Source of the DNA: Lachnospiraceae bacterium
GTDB taxonomy: Bacteria > Bacillota > Clostridia > Lachnospirales > Lachnospiraceae
NCBI GenBank assembly: GCA_029063085.1
Contig: JAIDOW010000018.1
Location: forward strand, 1 to 52,277
Length of the DNA: 52,277 bases
Reading direction: 5' to 3'
The position numbers and the translations under genes are program-made. Below are positions 1 through 8,166 of the stretch, in pieces. Position 1 is the first letter of the stretch. Every line of letters begins with the position of its first letter. The notes below the pieces were generated by a model that saw only the letters and a program-made list of their open reading frames with translations, was not told the origin of the DNA and made no database searches.

Positions 1-2
1 GC

Positions 3-338
3 AAAAATGTGACGGTGCGAAACAGCATTGTCAAGGGAGAATATCTTGGGTGGTTTTCCGAGGGGCTTACCCTGATTAACTGCAAAATTATTGGAACGCA
101 GCCTCTATGTTACTGCAAGAATCTGAAACTGGTGAACTGCACGATGGAGAATACCGATCTGGCTTTTGAATATTCCGAGGTTGAGGCGGATATCCAGGGA
201 CATGTGGATTCCATCAAAAATCCGAAGTCAGGAAGGATTGTTGTGGATCGTGTCGGTGAAATCATTCAGGAGGATGCGGTTATGAAATGCGAGGGAGAGA
301 TTGTCATAAGGGGACAGACGGAACGGAAACTGGCATGA
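3..338 (+). CDS. DUF3737-like protein, 3' end only (5' end outside window)
   Basis: The frame is open to the left edge, so this is the last ~111 residues of a longer gene; the GTG at 9 is not a credible start because it has no ribosome binding site. The protein shows parallel beta-helix periodicity, with short strands such as LTLINCKIIG and LKLVNCTMEN. This matches the right-handed helix of DUF3737 proteins, which are usually about 280 residues and have no known reaction. The stop overlaps an ATG at 335, close to the next gene. Family assignment is by pattern recall only; another pentapeptide/beta-helix family is possible. Confidence 0.6.
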   Translation, partial: KNVTVRNSIVKGEYLGWFSEGLTLINCKIIGTQPLCYCKNLKLVNCTMENTDLAFEYSEVEADIQGHVDSIKNPKSGRIVVDRVGEIIQEDAVMKCEGEIVIRGQTERKLA

Positions 339-364
339 GGATAATTGGGGGGGAAGATAAAGTA

Positions 365-976
365 ATGGCGTTTATAAATTATATGATAAAAGGTATTCTA
401 ATCGGGCTGGCTTTTGGTGTGCCGGCGGGAGCCATTGGAGCGTTGACAATTCAGAGGGCACTGGAGAGAGGATTTAAGATGGGGCTGCTTACTGGGCTTG
501 GTTCTTCGGCAGCAGATATCATTTATGCCTCCGTGGGGATATTTGGCATCCGGTTTATCATGGAATTTCTGTCAGAATATCAATGGATCATCCGCATACT
601 GGGAGGAATCTTTATTGCAGTTTTTGGCATCTGTATTTTGAGGAAAAAGCCCCAGGCAATCGACGGGAAAGATGAAAACGGAGCACCTGTATTTTGTTTT
701 TTGTCTTCGTTTTTGGCGGCATTGTTAAACCCGGTGGCAGTTCTTTCGTTTCTGGCAGCATTTACCGCTTTTGAAATCGGAGGAAACCTGAGTGTGTGGC
801 AGGGCATGGGGCTGATTCTTGGAATACTGGTCGGAACTCTTTGCTGGTGGCTGTTGTTAAGTGGTATGGCGGCTTATTTCCGTCATCGGATAACAGGAGG
901 AATTTATCAGTGGCTGAGCCGCATACTGGGATGTTTTATGTTGATTTTTGGAGCCGTGATGTTGATACGGCATTGA
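365..976 (+). CDS. LysE/RhtB-family amino-acid exporter
   Basis: A 203-residue polytopic membrane protein, the usual length for LysE/RhtB exporters. It opens with a helix containing FGVPAGAIGALTIQRALERG, the family's N-terminal P-x-G-P-like region, and has about six hydrophobic segments. A second conserved patch, LNPVAVLSFLAAF, corresponds to the LNPKxxLFF motif. Members export amino acids or related small molecules by proton antiport across the cytoplasmic membrane; the substrate cannot be read here. The ATG at 365 was chosen because GGGGGGAAG lies about 9 bases upstream. An in-frame ATG at 335 overlapping the previous stop is possible but has a weaker site. An ABC transporter follows 55 bases downstream. 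Confidence 0.8.
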   Translation: MAFINYMIKGILIGLAFGVPAGAIGALTIQRALERGFKMGLLTGLGSSAADIIYASVGIFGIRFIMEFLSEYQWIIRILGGIFIAVFGICILRKKPQAIDGKDENGAPVFCFLSSFLAALLNPVAVLSFLAAFTAFEIGGNLSVWQGMGLILGILVGTLCWWLLLSGMAAYFRHRITGGIYQWLSRILGCFMLIFGAVMLIRH

Positions 977-1031
977 CCTTTGCAGATAAATTTAAGAAGT
1001 GCATTCAAAATTGGAAAGGCAGGGTATAAAA

Positions 1032-1799
1032 ATGAGAGAAACCGTATTAAAGGGACGCAGGCTGCAGAAAAGATATGGGAAAGCAGAGATTATCAAAGAG
1101 ATTGATATTGACATATACCGGGGAGATTTTACGGTAGTGATGGGAACATCCGGTTCCGGGAAATCCACACTCCTGCATCTGCTCAGTGGAATGGATACCG
1201 TGAGCGGTGGAGAGATTGGTTATGTTTCAGGTAAGTCTTCTGGTCTGGAGAGAAGTATCACAAATGCCACGGAAAAAGAAATGGCGAAACTTCGGGCAAA
1301 TGACTTTGGTTTTGTGTTTCAGAAAGCACATTTAGTCAGTAATCTGACACTGTCTGAAAATATACAGATGGCAGGATATATTAGCGATGCACTGTCTGAA
1401 AAAGAGGTGAAGATTAGAGCAGACCAGTATATACAAAGGATGGATCTGGCAGCTGCAAAGGACCGTCTGCCATCGGAGGCATCCGGTGGGGAGGCACAAA
1501 GGGCGGCAGTGGCAAGGGCAGTGATGGCAGAACCGGAGATTGTCTTTGCCGATGAGCCGACGGGCGCCCTGAACCGGGCGAATACGAAGGCAGTGCTAGA
1601 GTTATTTGCTGGAATCCATGCAGAGGGGCAGACGATTCTTATGGTTACCCATGACAGGGAGGCTGCCCTGTATGGAAACCGTATTTTATATCTGGAGGAT
1701 GGGCGGATTCGTGGAGAATTATGCCTTTCCCTATATCAGGATAAAGATTCCGGCCGGAAGAAAAAACTGGAACAATGGTTGGTGGAAATGAGGTGGTAA
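1032..1799 (+). CDS. ABC transporter ATP-binding protein (MacB/LolD/BceA type)
   Basis: A 255-residue ATPase of the class that powers FtsX-type permeases. Walker A is GTSGSGKST at residues 38-46, the Q-loop lies in FVFQKAHLV, the signature is degenerate (SGGEAQR from residue 151, preceded by Ala rather than Leu), Walker B is IVFADEPTGAL with D174-E175, and the H-loop is MVTHDRE. The SGSGKSTLLHLL and DEPTGAL sequences are typical of the MacB/LolD/BceA subfamily, which moves lipoproteins, peptides or antibiotics, or works by mechanotransmission, rather than importing nutrients. ATG 1032 follows GGAAAGGCAGGG. The permease starts 4 bases after the stop, so the two are almost certainly co-translated partners. 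Confidence 0.9.
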   Translation: MRETVLKGRRLQKRYGKAEIIKEIDIDIYRGDFTVVMGTSGSGKSTLLHLLSGMDTVSGGEIGYVSGKSSGLERSITNATEKEMAKLRANDFGFVFQKAHLVSNLTLSENIQMAGYISDALSEKEVKIRADQYIQRMDLAAAKDRLPSEASGGEAQRAAVARAVMAEPEIVFADEPTGALNRANTKAVLELFAGIHAEGQTILMVTHDREAALYGNRILYLEDGRIRGELCLSLYQDKDSGRKKKLEQWLVEMRW

Positions 1800-1802
1800 A
1801 AC

Positions 1803-4136
1803 TTGAAGTTTCGGTTATTGTGGAAGGCTGCCAGTAAAAACCAGAAAGGAACGATGGTTGGTATTCTGATTCTTGTATTTTTGGCGGCTGTCTTTGGATT
1901 TTCTTCGTTATATTTATACCAGAGCGGGCAGGAATCTGTGGCAGCGGAAATGGAGCGTCTTGGCTTTGGGGATTTTACGGCATGGGTCAGCGGTCAGCCA
2001 GAGGAGCTTGTTTCTGAGATAGAGAGTGTAGCAGATGTTGGAAAGGCGGTCAGCCAGCCGCTGATTTTTGCAGGCTACGAGATAAAGGGAGAGTATTCGG
2101 ACGATGAAGGGCAGTTACTTGTCTATGATGGGAATATTCCGTATCAGTTCCGGGACTGTCAGGGAGGACAGGTGTCGGTAGAGTCTGTAAAAAAGGGAGA
2201 GATTTATATTTCTCCGGCAATGAGGTCGGCATTTACGATTGACATTGGCGATACCATTCGGTTTGAGCTGACACGGAAAAACGAGTACAGGGATTTTACT
2301 GTGGCAGGATATTTTGAAGATGCTTTTATGGGTAGTTCCATGATTGATATGAAAAGCTTTCTAATCAGCCATGGGGATAGAGATGATATAGAAGAGGTGC
2401 TTCAGTCTGCCTCTGACGGGGATGTGTTGGCAAGGAGTGGCGCCATGCTCCATATATACGGGAACGGTTTAAGTGGAAGTTCTGACAGGGAATTGCAAAA
2501 AAGTGTTCTGGAATCCAGCTCTTTGCCGGAATATGTGGAATTTATGTATAGCAGAACAGCCATTTTGAGTTATATGCTGTTGCTGCAAAATATACTGGCG
2601 GGATTTTTGATTGCGTTTTCTTTCGTGTTATGGCTGGTCTGCCTGATTGTAATCCGTCACAGCCTTGTGGCTGCTATCGAGCAGGTCAGGCAGGACATTG
2701 CGGTATTAAAAGCAATGGGGATGCCAGGAAAAGAGGTCAGGAGAGTTTACCTGCTGCTTTATGGCGGGATGTTTGGAATTGGCATGCTATCTGGTATGTT
2801 TCTTGCTTTTTGGATGGCTGGATGGATGGCGAAAGTCATGATTTCTGCTACGGGTATGGTTATTCCGATTCGTATTCCGATTGCAGCTACGGTTTTTATT
2901 ATACTTTGTGTGCTGTTTTTCACTGCTTTGTTTTTATATCAGTGTACAAATCAGATTTTAAAGGTTACACCTGTGCAGATTTTTCAGAATCCAAAGAGTG
3001 GGAAAGCAGTATTTACAAAATTCCGAAAACGGTATCTGGGGCTGGATATTGCCATACGGGAGGTTTTGTCCGGGAAGATGAAGTATTTGGGGATTTTTGT
3101 GATTGCTGCCTTTCTGGTGTTTTTTCTGTCTGTCATCGGACGGATGGAAAACTGGCTGGGAACGGATGGAGAGGGATTGATGGACGCTTTCAGCGTAGCA
3201 GAGCATGATCTGGGTGTCCAGCCGTTCAATCAGTCTGTACCAATGGATGAGATAGAGAGGGCAATTAACTGGTATTCCCCGGTCAAAGAAAAATATGAGC
3301 TTGCCATGCAGAGTGTCACAGTAAATGGACAGGAATATACCGCAAATGTTTTGAATGATACCTCGTATTTCCATGTGCTTCGTGGTGAAGTCTGCAAGGG
3401 GCAGGAGATTTTAGTGACAGATACTGTGGCAGAGGAGTTAGGCGTTTCCATCGGGGATACGGTGCAGGTTGCCAGTGCGGGGAGGTGGGAGGATTACCGG
3501 ATATCCGGTATCTATCAATGTGCCAATGGCATGGGCAGCAATATTGGCATGGCACTGGAAGGGTATTCCCGAATTGGGGATATTACCGGGTACATTTGGT
3601 GTTACCATTATATTCTGGAGGATGGTGACCTGCGGGATACGGTAATGAAGTATCTGCAGGAGCATTACCAGGGAGTGGATGTCCACACAAACAGCTGGTC
3701 GGGACTGGATGGCATTGTATCTCTGATGCATCTGCTGATTGTGGTAATTTATGTTCTGGCGGCGGTATTTATACTGATTACAGTTTCCCTTGCCACTGGC
3801 AGGCTTCTGAGGTCGGAGGCAGGAAACATGGCAGTATATAAAAGTATGGGGATATCTGCTGGGAGTTTGAAGCGTTCTTTTGCACTGCGTTTTCTGCTTG
3901 TGGTTCTTGCCGGTTCACTGACAGGCACTGTAGTGGCAGGGATGGGGGCTGACAGAGTGATTGCGGGTATTTTTAAGAACTTTGGCATTGCAGAATTTTC
4001 TTCAGGCGCCAGTATGATGGGAACGCTGATTCCGTTTGTAATCATTCCAGCTTTGTTTTATGGAAGTGCATGGCTGTTCTCTGCGAAAATCTCGCAGATT
4101 AGCATAGTGAAACTGATAAATGAGAGTGAAGATTAA
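1803..4136 (+). CDS. FtsX-like ABC transporter permease
   Basis: A 777-residue permease with two FtsX/MacB-type halves. After an N-terminal helix comes an extracytoplasmic domain of about 220 residues, then three helices around residues 260-390. A fourth helix near residue 425 starts the second half, with another extracytoplasmic domain and three C-terminal helices. QDIAVLKAMGMPGKEVRRVY and GNMAVYKSMGISAGSLKRSF are the paired cytoplasmic coupling motifs. It should form a complex with the ATPase encoded just upstream. The start is TTG at 1803, with AGGTGG 6 bases before it. Two lipoprotein genes follow, suggesting an exporter or signalling complex with surface subunits. The substrate is unknown. 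Confidence 0.88.
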   Translation: MKFRLLWKAASKNQKGTMVGILILVFLAAVFGFSSLYLYQSGQESVAAEMERLGFGDFTAWVSGQPEELVSEIESVADVGKAVSQPLIFAGYEIKGEYSDDEGQLLVYDGNIPYQFRDCQGGQVSVESVKKGEIYISPAMRSAFTIDIGDTIRFELTRKNEYRDFTVAGYFEDAFMGSSMIDMKSFLISHGDRDDIEEVLQSASDGDVLARSGAMLHIYGNGLSGSSDRELQKSVLESSSLPEYVEFMYSRTAILSYMLLLQNILAGFLIAFSFVLWLVCLIVIRHSLVAAIEQVRQDIAVLKAMGMPGKEVRRVYLLLYGGMFGIGMLSGMFLAFWMAGWMAKVMISATGMVIPIRIPIAATVFIILCVLFFTALFLYQCTNQILKVTPVQIFQNPKSGKAVFTKFRKRYLGLDIAIREVLSGKMKYLGIFVIAAFLVFFLSVIGRMENWLGTDGEGLMDAFSVAEHDLGVQPFNQSVPMDEIERAINWYSPVKEKYELAMQSVTVNGQEYTANVLNDTSYFHVLRGEVCKGQEILVTDTVAEELGVSIGDTVQVASAGRWEDYRISGIYQCANGMGSNIGMALEGYSRIGDITGYIWCYHYILEDGDLRDTVMKYLQEHYQGVDVHTNSWSGLDGIVSLMHLLIVVIYVLAAVFILITVSLATGRLLRSEAGNMAVYKSMGISAGSLKRSFALRFLLVVLAGSLTGTVVAGMGADRVIAGIFKNFGIAEFSSGASMMGTLIPFVIIPALFYGSAWLFSAKISQISIVKLINESED

Positions 4137-4166
4137 AAATCATGAGAGAAATGGAGGAAAAAGAAA

Positions 4167-4808
4167 ATGAGTAGAATAGGTAAAAAGAGCAGATGGTTAG
4201 GGATTTTATTACTTCTTGTGAGTGTACTGGTTTTTGCCGGTTGCAGCCAGAAAGAAGAAAACAGGGAAGAACCGCCAGAGGAGGTGCTTCATCCACAGGA
4301 AAACAGTGTCGGAGACAGCACGGAAGGCAGTACGGATCGTATATCAGAAGCCTCTGGGCAGGGAAGTACGGAGCAGGAAGGCGGCACATTAGAGGGTGCA
4401 GTAGTGGTTAAAATTGGACTGGAAGATGATACGCAGTATCTTGTGGATATGTATGACAATAAACAGGTGCAGACAATGCTTGGATACCTGTCGGATTCAG
4501 AAATTCGGTTTCCTACTTACACCTATGAGGAGAGTGAAGGATATGTGGCACAGGATATCCGGGGAAATTATTCCAGGGACGACGAAGTGACGGTAAGTGA
4601 TATTCAAGCCGGTGAGTTATATCTGTTCAGTGATGGGCAGTTACGTTTGTATTTTAAGGATGTGAAAGGGGCAGATATTCAGGCAACACCTGTGGGACAT
4701 TTTACAGATTGTGATGACATTACGAAAAAGGTAGAGGATGCATATCAGGAGAACCGGGGTGACAGCTGGGGCGTGGAGGTGTATTTCCTTCTTACAAAGA
4801 AAGTTTAA
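4167..4808 (+). CDS. Lipoprotein with divergent cyclophilin-like domain
   Basis: A 213-residue lipoprotein: positively charged N-terminus, hydrophobic stretch and lipobox FAGC with Cys26, then an acidic Glu/Ser/Gly linker to about residue 80. The C-terminal ~125 residues begin VVVKIGLEDDTQYLVDMY and contain an AGELYLFSDGQLRLYF segment. They resemble the cyclophilin-like fold (PF18050 type) more clearly seen in the next gene, though this copy is divergent. It is probably anchored outside the cytoplasmic membrane. GGAGGAAAAAG lies before ATG 4167. The gene sits between an ABC permease and its paralogue, so it may be a surface subunit of that transporter; this is inference. Peptidyl-prolyl isomerase activity should not be assumed. 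Confidence 0.72.
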   Translation: MSRIGKKSRWLGILLLLVSVLVFAGCSQKEENREEPPEEVLHPQENSVGDSTEGSTDRISEASGQGSTEQEGGTLEGAVVVKIGLEDDTQYLVDMYDNKQVQTMLGYLSDSEIRFPTYTYEESEGYVAQDIRGNYSRDDEVTVSDIQAGELYLFSDGQLRLYFKDVKGADIQATPVGHFTDCDDITKKVEDAYQENRGDSWGVEVYFLLTKKV

Positions 4809-4820
4809 ATGAGGTGCGTT

Positions 4821-5375
4821 ATGAGACATGGAAAAAGAAAAATGTTAATGTGTATTTTGCTGGCAGTTATGCTTTGTGCCCTTTCTGCCTGTAGTAATCA
4901 GCCAGAAAGGACAGAGAATGAGGAGGAAACAGAGAGTGCTGCGTCAAGGGCTGAAACAGAAGAGAAAGTGCAGGGAACAGAGGAAAAGGAACGGGGAGCA
5001 GAACCGACAGAGAGTACAAGAGAGAATCAGATTAAGATTACAGTAGGGGATGCTGTTTTTACGGCAACACTGGAGGAAAACTCTTCCGCAGATGCTTTAA
5101 AGGAATTGCTTCAAGATGGACCACTTACCATTGATATGAGCGACTATGGCGATATGGAGAAGGTGGGGCCGATTGGAAAGAGCCTGCCGACAAACGATGA
5201 GGATATTACAACAGAGGCAGGTGATTTGATTCTCTATCAGGGTAATTCACTGGTAATATATTATGATACGAATTCGTGGAATTTTACCCGCTTAGGAAAA
5301 ATAGATGGCATAACAGGAAAAGAACTGTTAGAGGTATTTGGTAAGGGGAATGTAACGGTTACTTTTTCGCTATAG
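4821..5375 (+). CDS. Lipoprotein with cyclophilin-like domain
   Basis: A 184-residue lipoprotein with lipobox LSAC (Cys24) and a strongly Glu-rich linker. The C-terminal domain starts IKITVGDAVFTATLEENSSA and contains AGDLILYQGNSLVIYYD and FTRLGKIDG. This is the usual pattern of the cyclophilin-like domain of PF18050 type, found in secreted or lipid-anchored Firmicutes proteins. ATG 4821 was chosen because GAGGTG lies 4 bases upstream; ATG 4809, which directly abuts the previous stop, is an alternative adding four residues. The domain is similar in size and layout to the upstream lipoprotein, suggesting tandem duplication. No ligand or catalytic role can be assigned. Confidence 0.78.
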   Translation: MRHGKRKMLMCILLAVMLCALSACSNQPERTENEEETESAASRAETEEKVQGTEEKERGAEPTESTRENQIKITVGDAVFTATLEENSSADALKELLQDGPLTIDMSDYGDMEKVGPIGKSLPTNDEDITTEAGDLILYQGNSLVIYYDTNSWNFTRLGKIDGITGKELLEVFGKGNVTVTFSL

Positions 5376-5417
5376 GAATTGGGAAAATATAAAATAAAAT
5401 GTGCAGAGGTAAAGAGT

Positions 5418-6743
5418 ATGTTCACAAATAATGATTTAAAGAGAATGATTATTCCTCTGTTTCTGGAGCAGTTTCTGGTAATACTGGTAGGGTTAGCGGA
5501 TACTTTTGTGATTAGCTTTGCTGGCGAAGCTGCTGTATCCGGGGTATCGCTGGTAAATTCTTTTAACACCATATTTATTTTTCTGTTCACAGCACTGGCT
5601 TCAGGAGGCGCAGTGATTGTCAGCCAGTATATCGGTGGAAAAAAGCAGGAGCTGGCAGGTGAGGCAGCCAGCCAGCTTCTGATGGTTTCCATATTGTTTT
5701 CTGTGGGAATTATGACTGCTGTTTTAATTTCAGGATATCCGCTGATGCGGCTGCTGTTTGGACAGGTGGAAATGGATGTTATGGACGCCTGCATGGTTTA
5801 TCTGAGGATTTCAGCCTATTCGTATCCGGCACTGGCGGTATACAATGCAGGTGCGGCACTTTACCGCAGTATCGGTAAGACAAGTACAACAATGTATATT
5901 GCTGTCGTTTCCAATGTTATCAATGTAGTCGGGAATATCCTTGGGGTGTTTGTTCTCCGTGCAGGGGTGGCGGGAGTGGCATACCCATCTCTGGTTGCAA
6001 GATTTTTTTCTGCTGTGGCAGTGACGGTTCTCTGCTTTCGGAAAGCAAATGGCGTGTATTATCAGAAACAGTGGATTTGTTATTGGGATTCCGGGCATCT
6101 GAAACGGATTCTTGGAATTGCCGTGCCAAATGGCGTGGAGCAGGGGATTTTTCAATTAGTCAAAGTGGCGCTTAGCAGTGTTGTGGCGCTTTTCGGCACT
6201 TCACAGATTGCTGCAAATGGAATTGCCCAAAGTATCTGGTCTTTGGCAGCGCTGGTCTGCGTAACAATGGGACCGGTATTTATTACTGTGATTGGCCAAT
6301 GTATGGGAGGCGGGGATACAAAGCAGGCAGAATATTATTTTGGAAAACTGATGCAGCTTACGCTCTTGATTTCCATTATATGGAATATAGCCGTATTTGT
6401 CCTGACTCCCTTGATTATGCAGTTTTACGATGTGACAGAGGAAACAAAACGGGTGACGGTCTTGCTGGTGCTGATCCACAATATTTTTAACTGTATTGCT
6501 TTCCCTTTTGCAGATCCTCTAGGAAAGGGAATGAGGGCAGCCGGGGATGTAACGTTTACGATGCTTGTATCCCTTGCTACTACAATTGGTGCCAGGCTGG
6601 TATTTTCTGTCCTCTTTGGCATTGTGTTAGATATGGGAGTCATTGGCATTGCGTGGGCAATGTGTCTGGACTGGTGCATCCGTGCAGTGATATTTTATAT
6701 CCGGTTCAGAACAGGAAAATGGAAACAGTTTAAGTTGATTTAA
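5418..6743 (+). CDS. MATE-family efflux transporter
   Basis: A 441-residue protein with about 12 membrane segments, the standard MATE size. The N-terminus reads MFTNNDLKRMIIPLFLEQFL, followed by LVGLADTFVISFAGEAAVSG, the characteristic first-helix region, and ALASGGAVIVSQYIGG; the second half repeats the pattern at GTSQIAANGIAQSIWSL. MATE proteins are Na+- or H+-coupled exporters of cationic drugs and metabolites. An upstream TTG at 5379 extends the frame by 13 residues, but ATG 5418 has AGAGGT 7 bases before it and a normal N-terminus. It follows the lipoprotein gene by 42 bases and probably ends the export operon. Confidence 0.9.
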   Translation: MFTNNDLKRMIIPLFLEQFLVILVGLADTFVISFAGEAAVSGVSLVNSFNTIFIFLFTALASGGAVIVSQYIGGKKQELAGEAASQLLMVSILFSVGIMTAVLISGYPLMRLLFGQVEMDVMDACMVYLRISAYSYPALAVYNAGAALYRSIGKTSTTMYIAVVSNVINVVGNILGVFVLRAGVAGVAYPSLVARFFSAVAVTVLCFRKANGVYYQKQWICYWDSGHLKRILGIAVPNGVEQGIFQLVKVALSSVVALFGTSQIAANGIAQSIWSLAALVCVTMGPVFITVIGQCMGGGDTKQAEYYFGKLMQLTLLISIIWNIAVFVLTPLIMQFYDVTEETKRVTVLLVLIHNIFNCIAFPFADPLGKGMRAAGDVTFTMLVSLATTIGARLVFSVLFGIVLDMGVIGIAWAMCLDWCIRAVIFYIRFRTGKWKQFKLI

Positions 6744-6781
6744 TGGGAACTTGAGATGTTGAAGGCGGTGTGGAGGTATTC

Positions 6782-7490
6782 ATGAAAAAAGTAGAAATAT
6801 TTCTGACATTTTGGTATTGGCATTTGCTCTTTCTGCACGTGGTCTTGTAAGGATAAGGTACAAACCTACACATACGATGAAGTGAACCGGTTAATTTTAC
6901 AAAAATCCGTTGACAAGAACGGCACAGTCATAGCACAATATGCATATACCCTTGGGAAGAATGGGGAGTGGACGAAGGTCACAGAAAGCGGAGCCTGCGG
7001 GGAGGCTGAAACTGCATATGATTATGACAAAGCGAACCGTCTGGTAAAGGAGACTATCCGGACAGATGCTGGAAAGACAGTATATGAGTACCGTTATGAT
7101 AAGGTCGGAAACCGTATCGGCAAAGAAACGGATGGGGTCAAAACCAGCTATACTTATGACAGCCGGAACCGCCTCACAACCGAAAAGACCGGAAATAGTG
7201 AGATTGTCTATCATTATGATGCCAATGGCAATCTGGTAAAACAGTCCGGCGGGGCAGACACCATTTATACCTATGATGTCTATAATCGTCTGACAGCATA
7301 CCAGCAGGGAGAAAAGAAGGAAAGCTATTCCTACGATGCATAGGGTGTGAGAAGGAGTAAGACAACCGGAGCGGACAGCATTTACTTTGTATCCGATACC
7401 AGAAGGGGCCTTTATCTCTATGACGGACATGGTGATGTACGTGCATTATTAAGTGAAAAAGGGAAAATCACAGATAAGTACCGTTATTGA
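6782..7490 (+). pseudogene. Decayed RHS/YD-repeat gene fused to a broken lipoprotein start
   Basis: From about 6852 the frame reads successive YD repeats, such as TYTYDEVNRLILQ, AYDYDKANRLVKE, YEYRYDKVGNRIG, TYDSRNRLTTEK and HYDANGNLVKQ. TAG at 7341 interrupts the frame after SYSYDA. The same frame then resumes with GVRRSKTTGADSIYF and DGHGDVRALLSEKG before TGA at 7488. The toxin-bearing C-terminus and most of the N-terminal repeat shell are missing. At the 5' end GGAGG precedes ATG 6782 (MKKVEIFL), but that frame stops at 6848; a shifted frame gives a hydrophobic ILVLAFALSA stretch resembling a lipoprotein signal. The remnant is probably not expressed as a functional polymorphic toxin. Confidence 0.82.
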
Positions 7491-7554
7491 AGTTGTTCTT
7501 AGTGGTGTACATACCGCAATACAGTTTCCCATCAATCAATTAGGAAGGCTTTCC

Positions 7555-7689
7555 ATGAGCAATAAACATAAAAAGCCAACCATCAGTTTCCGGGTATCTG
7601 ATGCTGAACGAAAACAAATTGAAGCTTACCAAAGGATGCAGACGAAGGGGAATCCAGAGCAGAAAGACTGTGGAAATGTACCCTTGTAA
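7555..7689 (+). pseudogene. Truncated MobC/ribbon-helix-helix-like N-terminus
   Basis: A 44-codon frame beginning MSNKHKKPTISFRVSDAERK with AGGAAGG upstream. The 'sFRvsdaERkqIEa' pattern resembles the N-terminus of small MobC-like or relaxosome ribbon-helix-helix proteins found on clostridial integrative elements. Those proteins continue for 50-80 more residues. Here similarity stops after QIEA, and the remaining sequence is unrelated and runs into a terminator stem. An in-frame upstream extension to 7453 has no good start. This looks like the stump of a mobile-element gene next to the RHS remnant. The family call is tentative because only about 25 residues are informative. Confidence 0.45.
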
Positions 7690-7727
7690 GTGGCGTGGAT
7701 ATGTCATTTACAGGGGTTTTTTATTTT
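7680..7727 (+). terminator. Strong Rho-independent terminator
   Basis: ACCCTTGTAAGTG (7680-7692) pairs with CATTTACAGGGGT (7705-7717) around a 12-base loop, giving 13 pairs with two G-T wobbles. TTTTTT and ATTTT follow. It closes the accessory region and insulates the bactofilin-pyrH operon. The left arm contains the stop codon of the MobC-like stump. Confidence 0.85.
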
Positions 7728-7855
7728 AAATATTGCATGAAACCGTATAATAGCAGGCAGATTATGGCTACAATAGAGATTACAAAAGAAAATAAGTCGG
7801 AAAAATATCGGATTCATTTTTTGGTAAAAATGTCATTTTCTTTTAATGTAAACTG

Positions 7856-7864
7856 TGTTATAAT
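7856..7864 (+). promoter_or_regulatory. Extended -10 promoter for the bactofilin-pyrH operon
   Basis: TGTTATAAT is a consensus extended -10 element; the -35 region (TTTTCT at 7836-7841) is poor, as is common with the TGn extension. It lies about 60 bases upstream of the first gene. A small hairpin, GATTCC/GGAATC (7883-7902), lies in the leader. The same TGTGTTATAAT string occurs before the chemoreceptor gene. Confidence 0.6.
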
Positions 7865-7923
7865 TGATACTAATCGTGTAAAGATTCCCAGAAATAGGAA
7901 TCCTATATGAAAGGATATGGAAT

Positions 7924-8151
7924 ATGCCAGCTAATAAAAAGAAAAAAGAAACACATAATGCAAAGGAATCCAGACGAAAAAGAATAAACTGGATGAAGAA
8001 CATGATTGTGGCTGGAGCAGTTATTCTGCTATTCACATCGGTTATTCTGAATTTCCTGTTATTTTTTAAGGTACTGCGTTTAGAGGGACAAATTGATAAA
8101 TTGTGTTCACAGGACAGCATAGTGATAACACAGGATATCCGATATTTATAA
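7924..8151 (+). CDS. Small single-helix membrane protein, unrecognised
   Basis: A 75-residue protein with a very basic N-terminus (MPANKKKKETHNAKESRRKR), one strong membrane helix at about residues 28-49 (MIVAGAVILLFTSVILNFLL), and a short tail with FKVLRLEGQIDKL that may begin a coiled coil. The layout resembles FtsL/DivIC-type or septum-associated small proteins, but no family motif is visible. AAGGATATGG precedes ATG 7924. It lies 15 bases upstream of the bactofilin start, and the two are probably one transcript. A role with the bactofilin in cell-envelope organisation is only inferred from position. Confidence 0.65.
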   Translation: MPANKKKKETHNAKESRRKRINWMKNMIVAGAVILLFTSVILNFLLFFKVLRLEGQIDKLCSQDSIVITQDIRYL

Positions 8152-8166
8152 AAATTGGAGGATGAG

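Noticed and set aside
2630-3208. 192-codon plus-strand frame inside the ABC permease
   Set aside because: It lies out of frame in a gene with clear permease motifs, and its Cys/Tyr-rich product is typical of shadow translation.
7695-7910. 71-codon frame after the MobC-like stump
   Set aside because: It begins inside the terminator and overlaps the operon promoter, has no ribosome site and no recognisable protein character.
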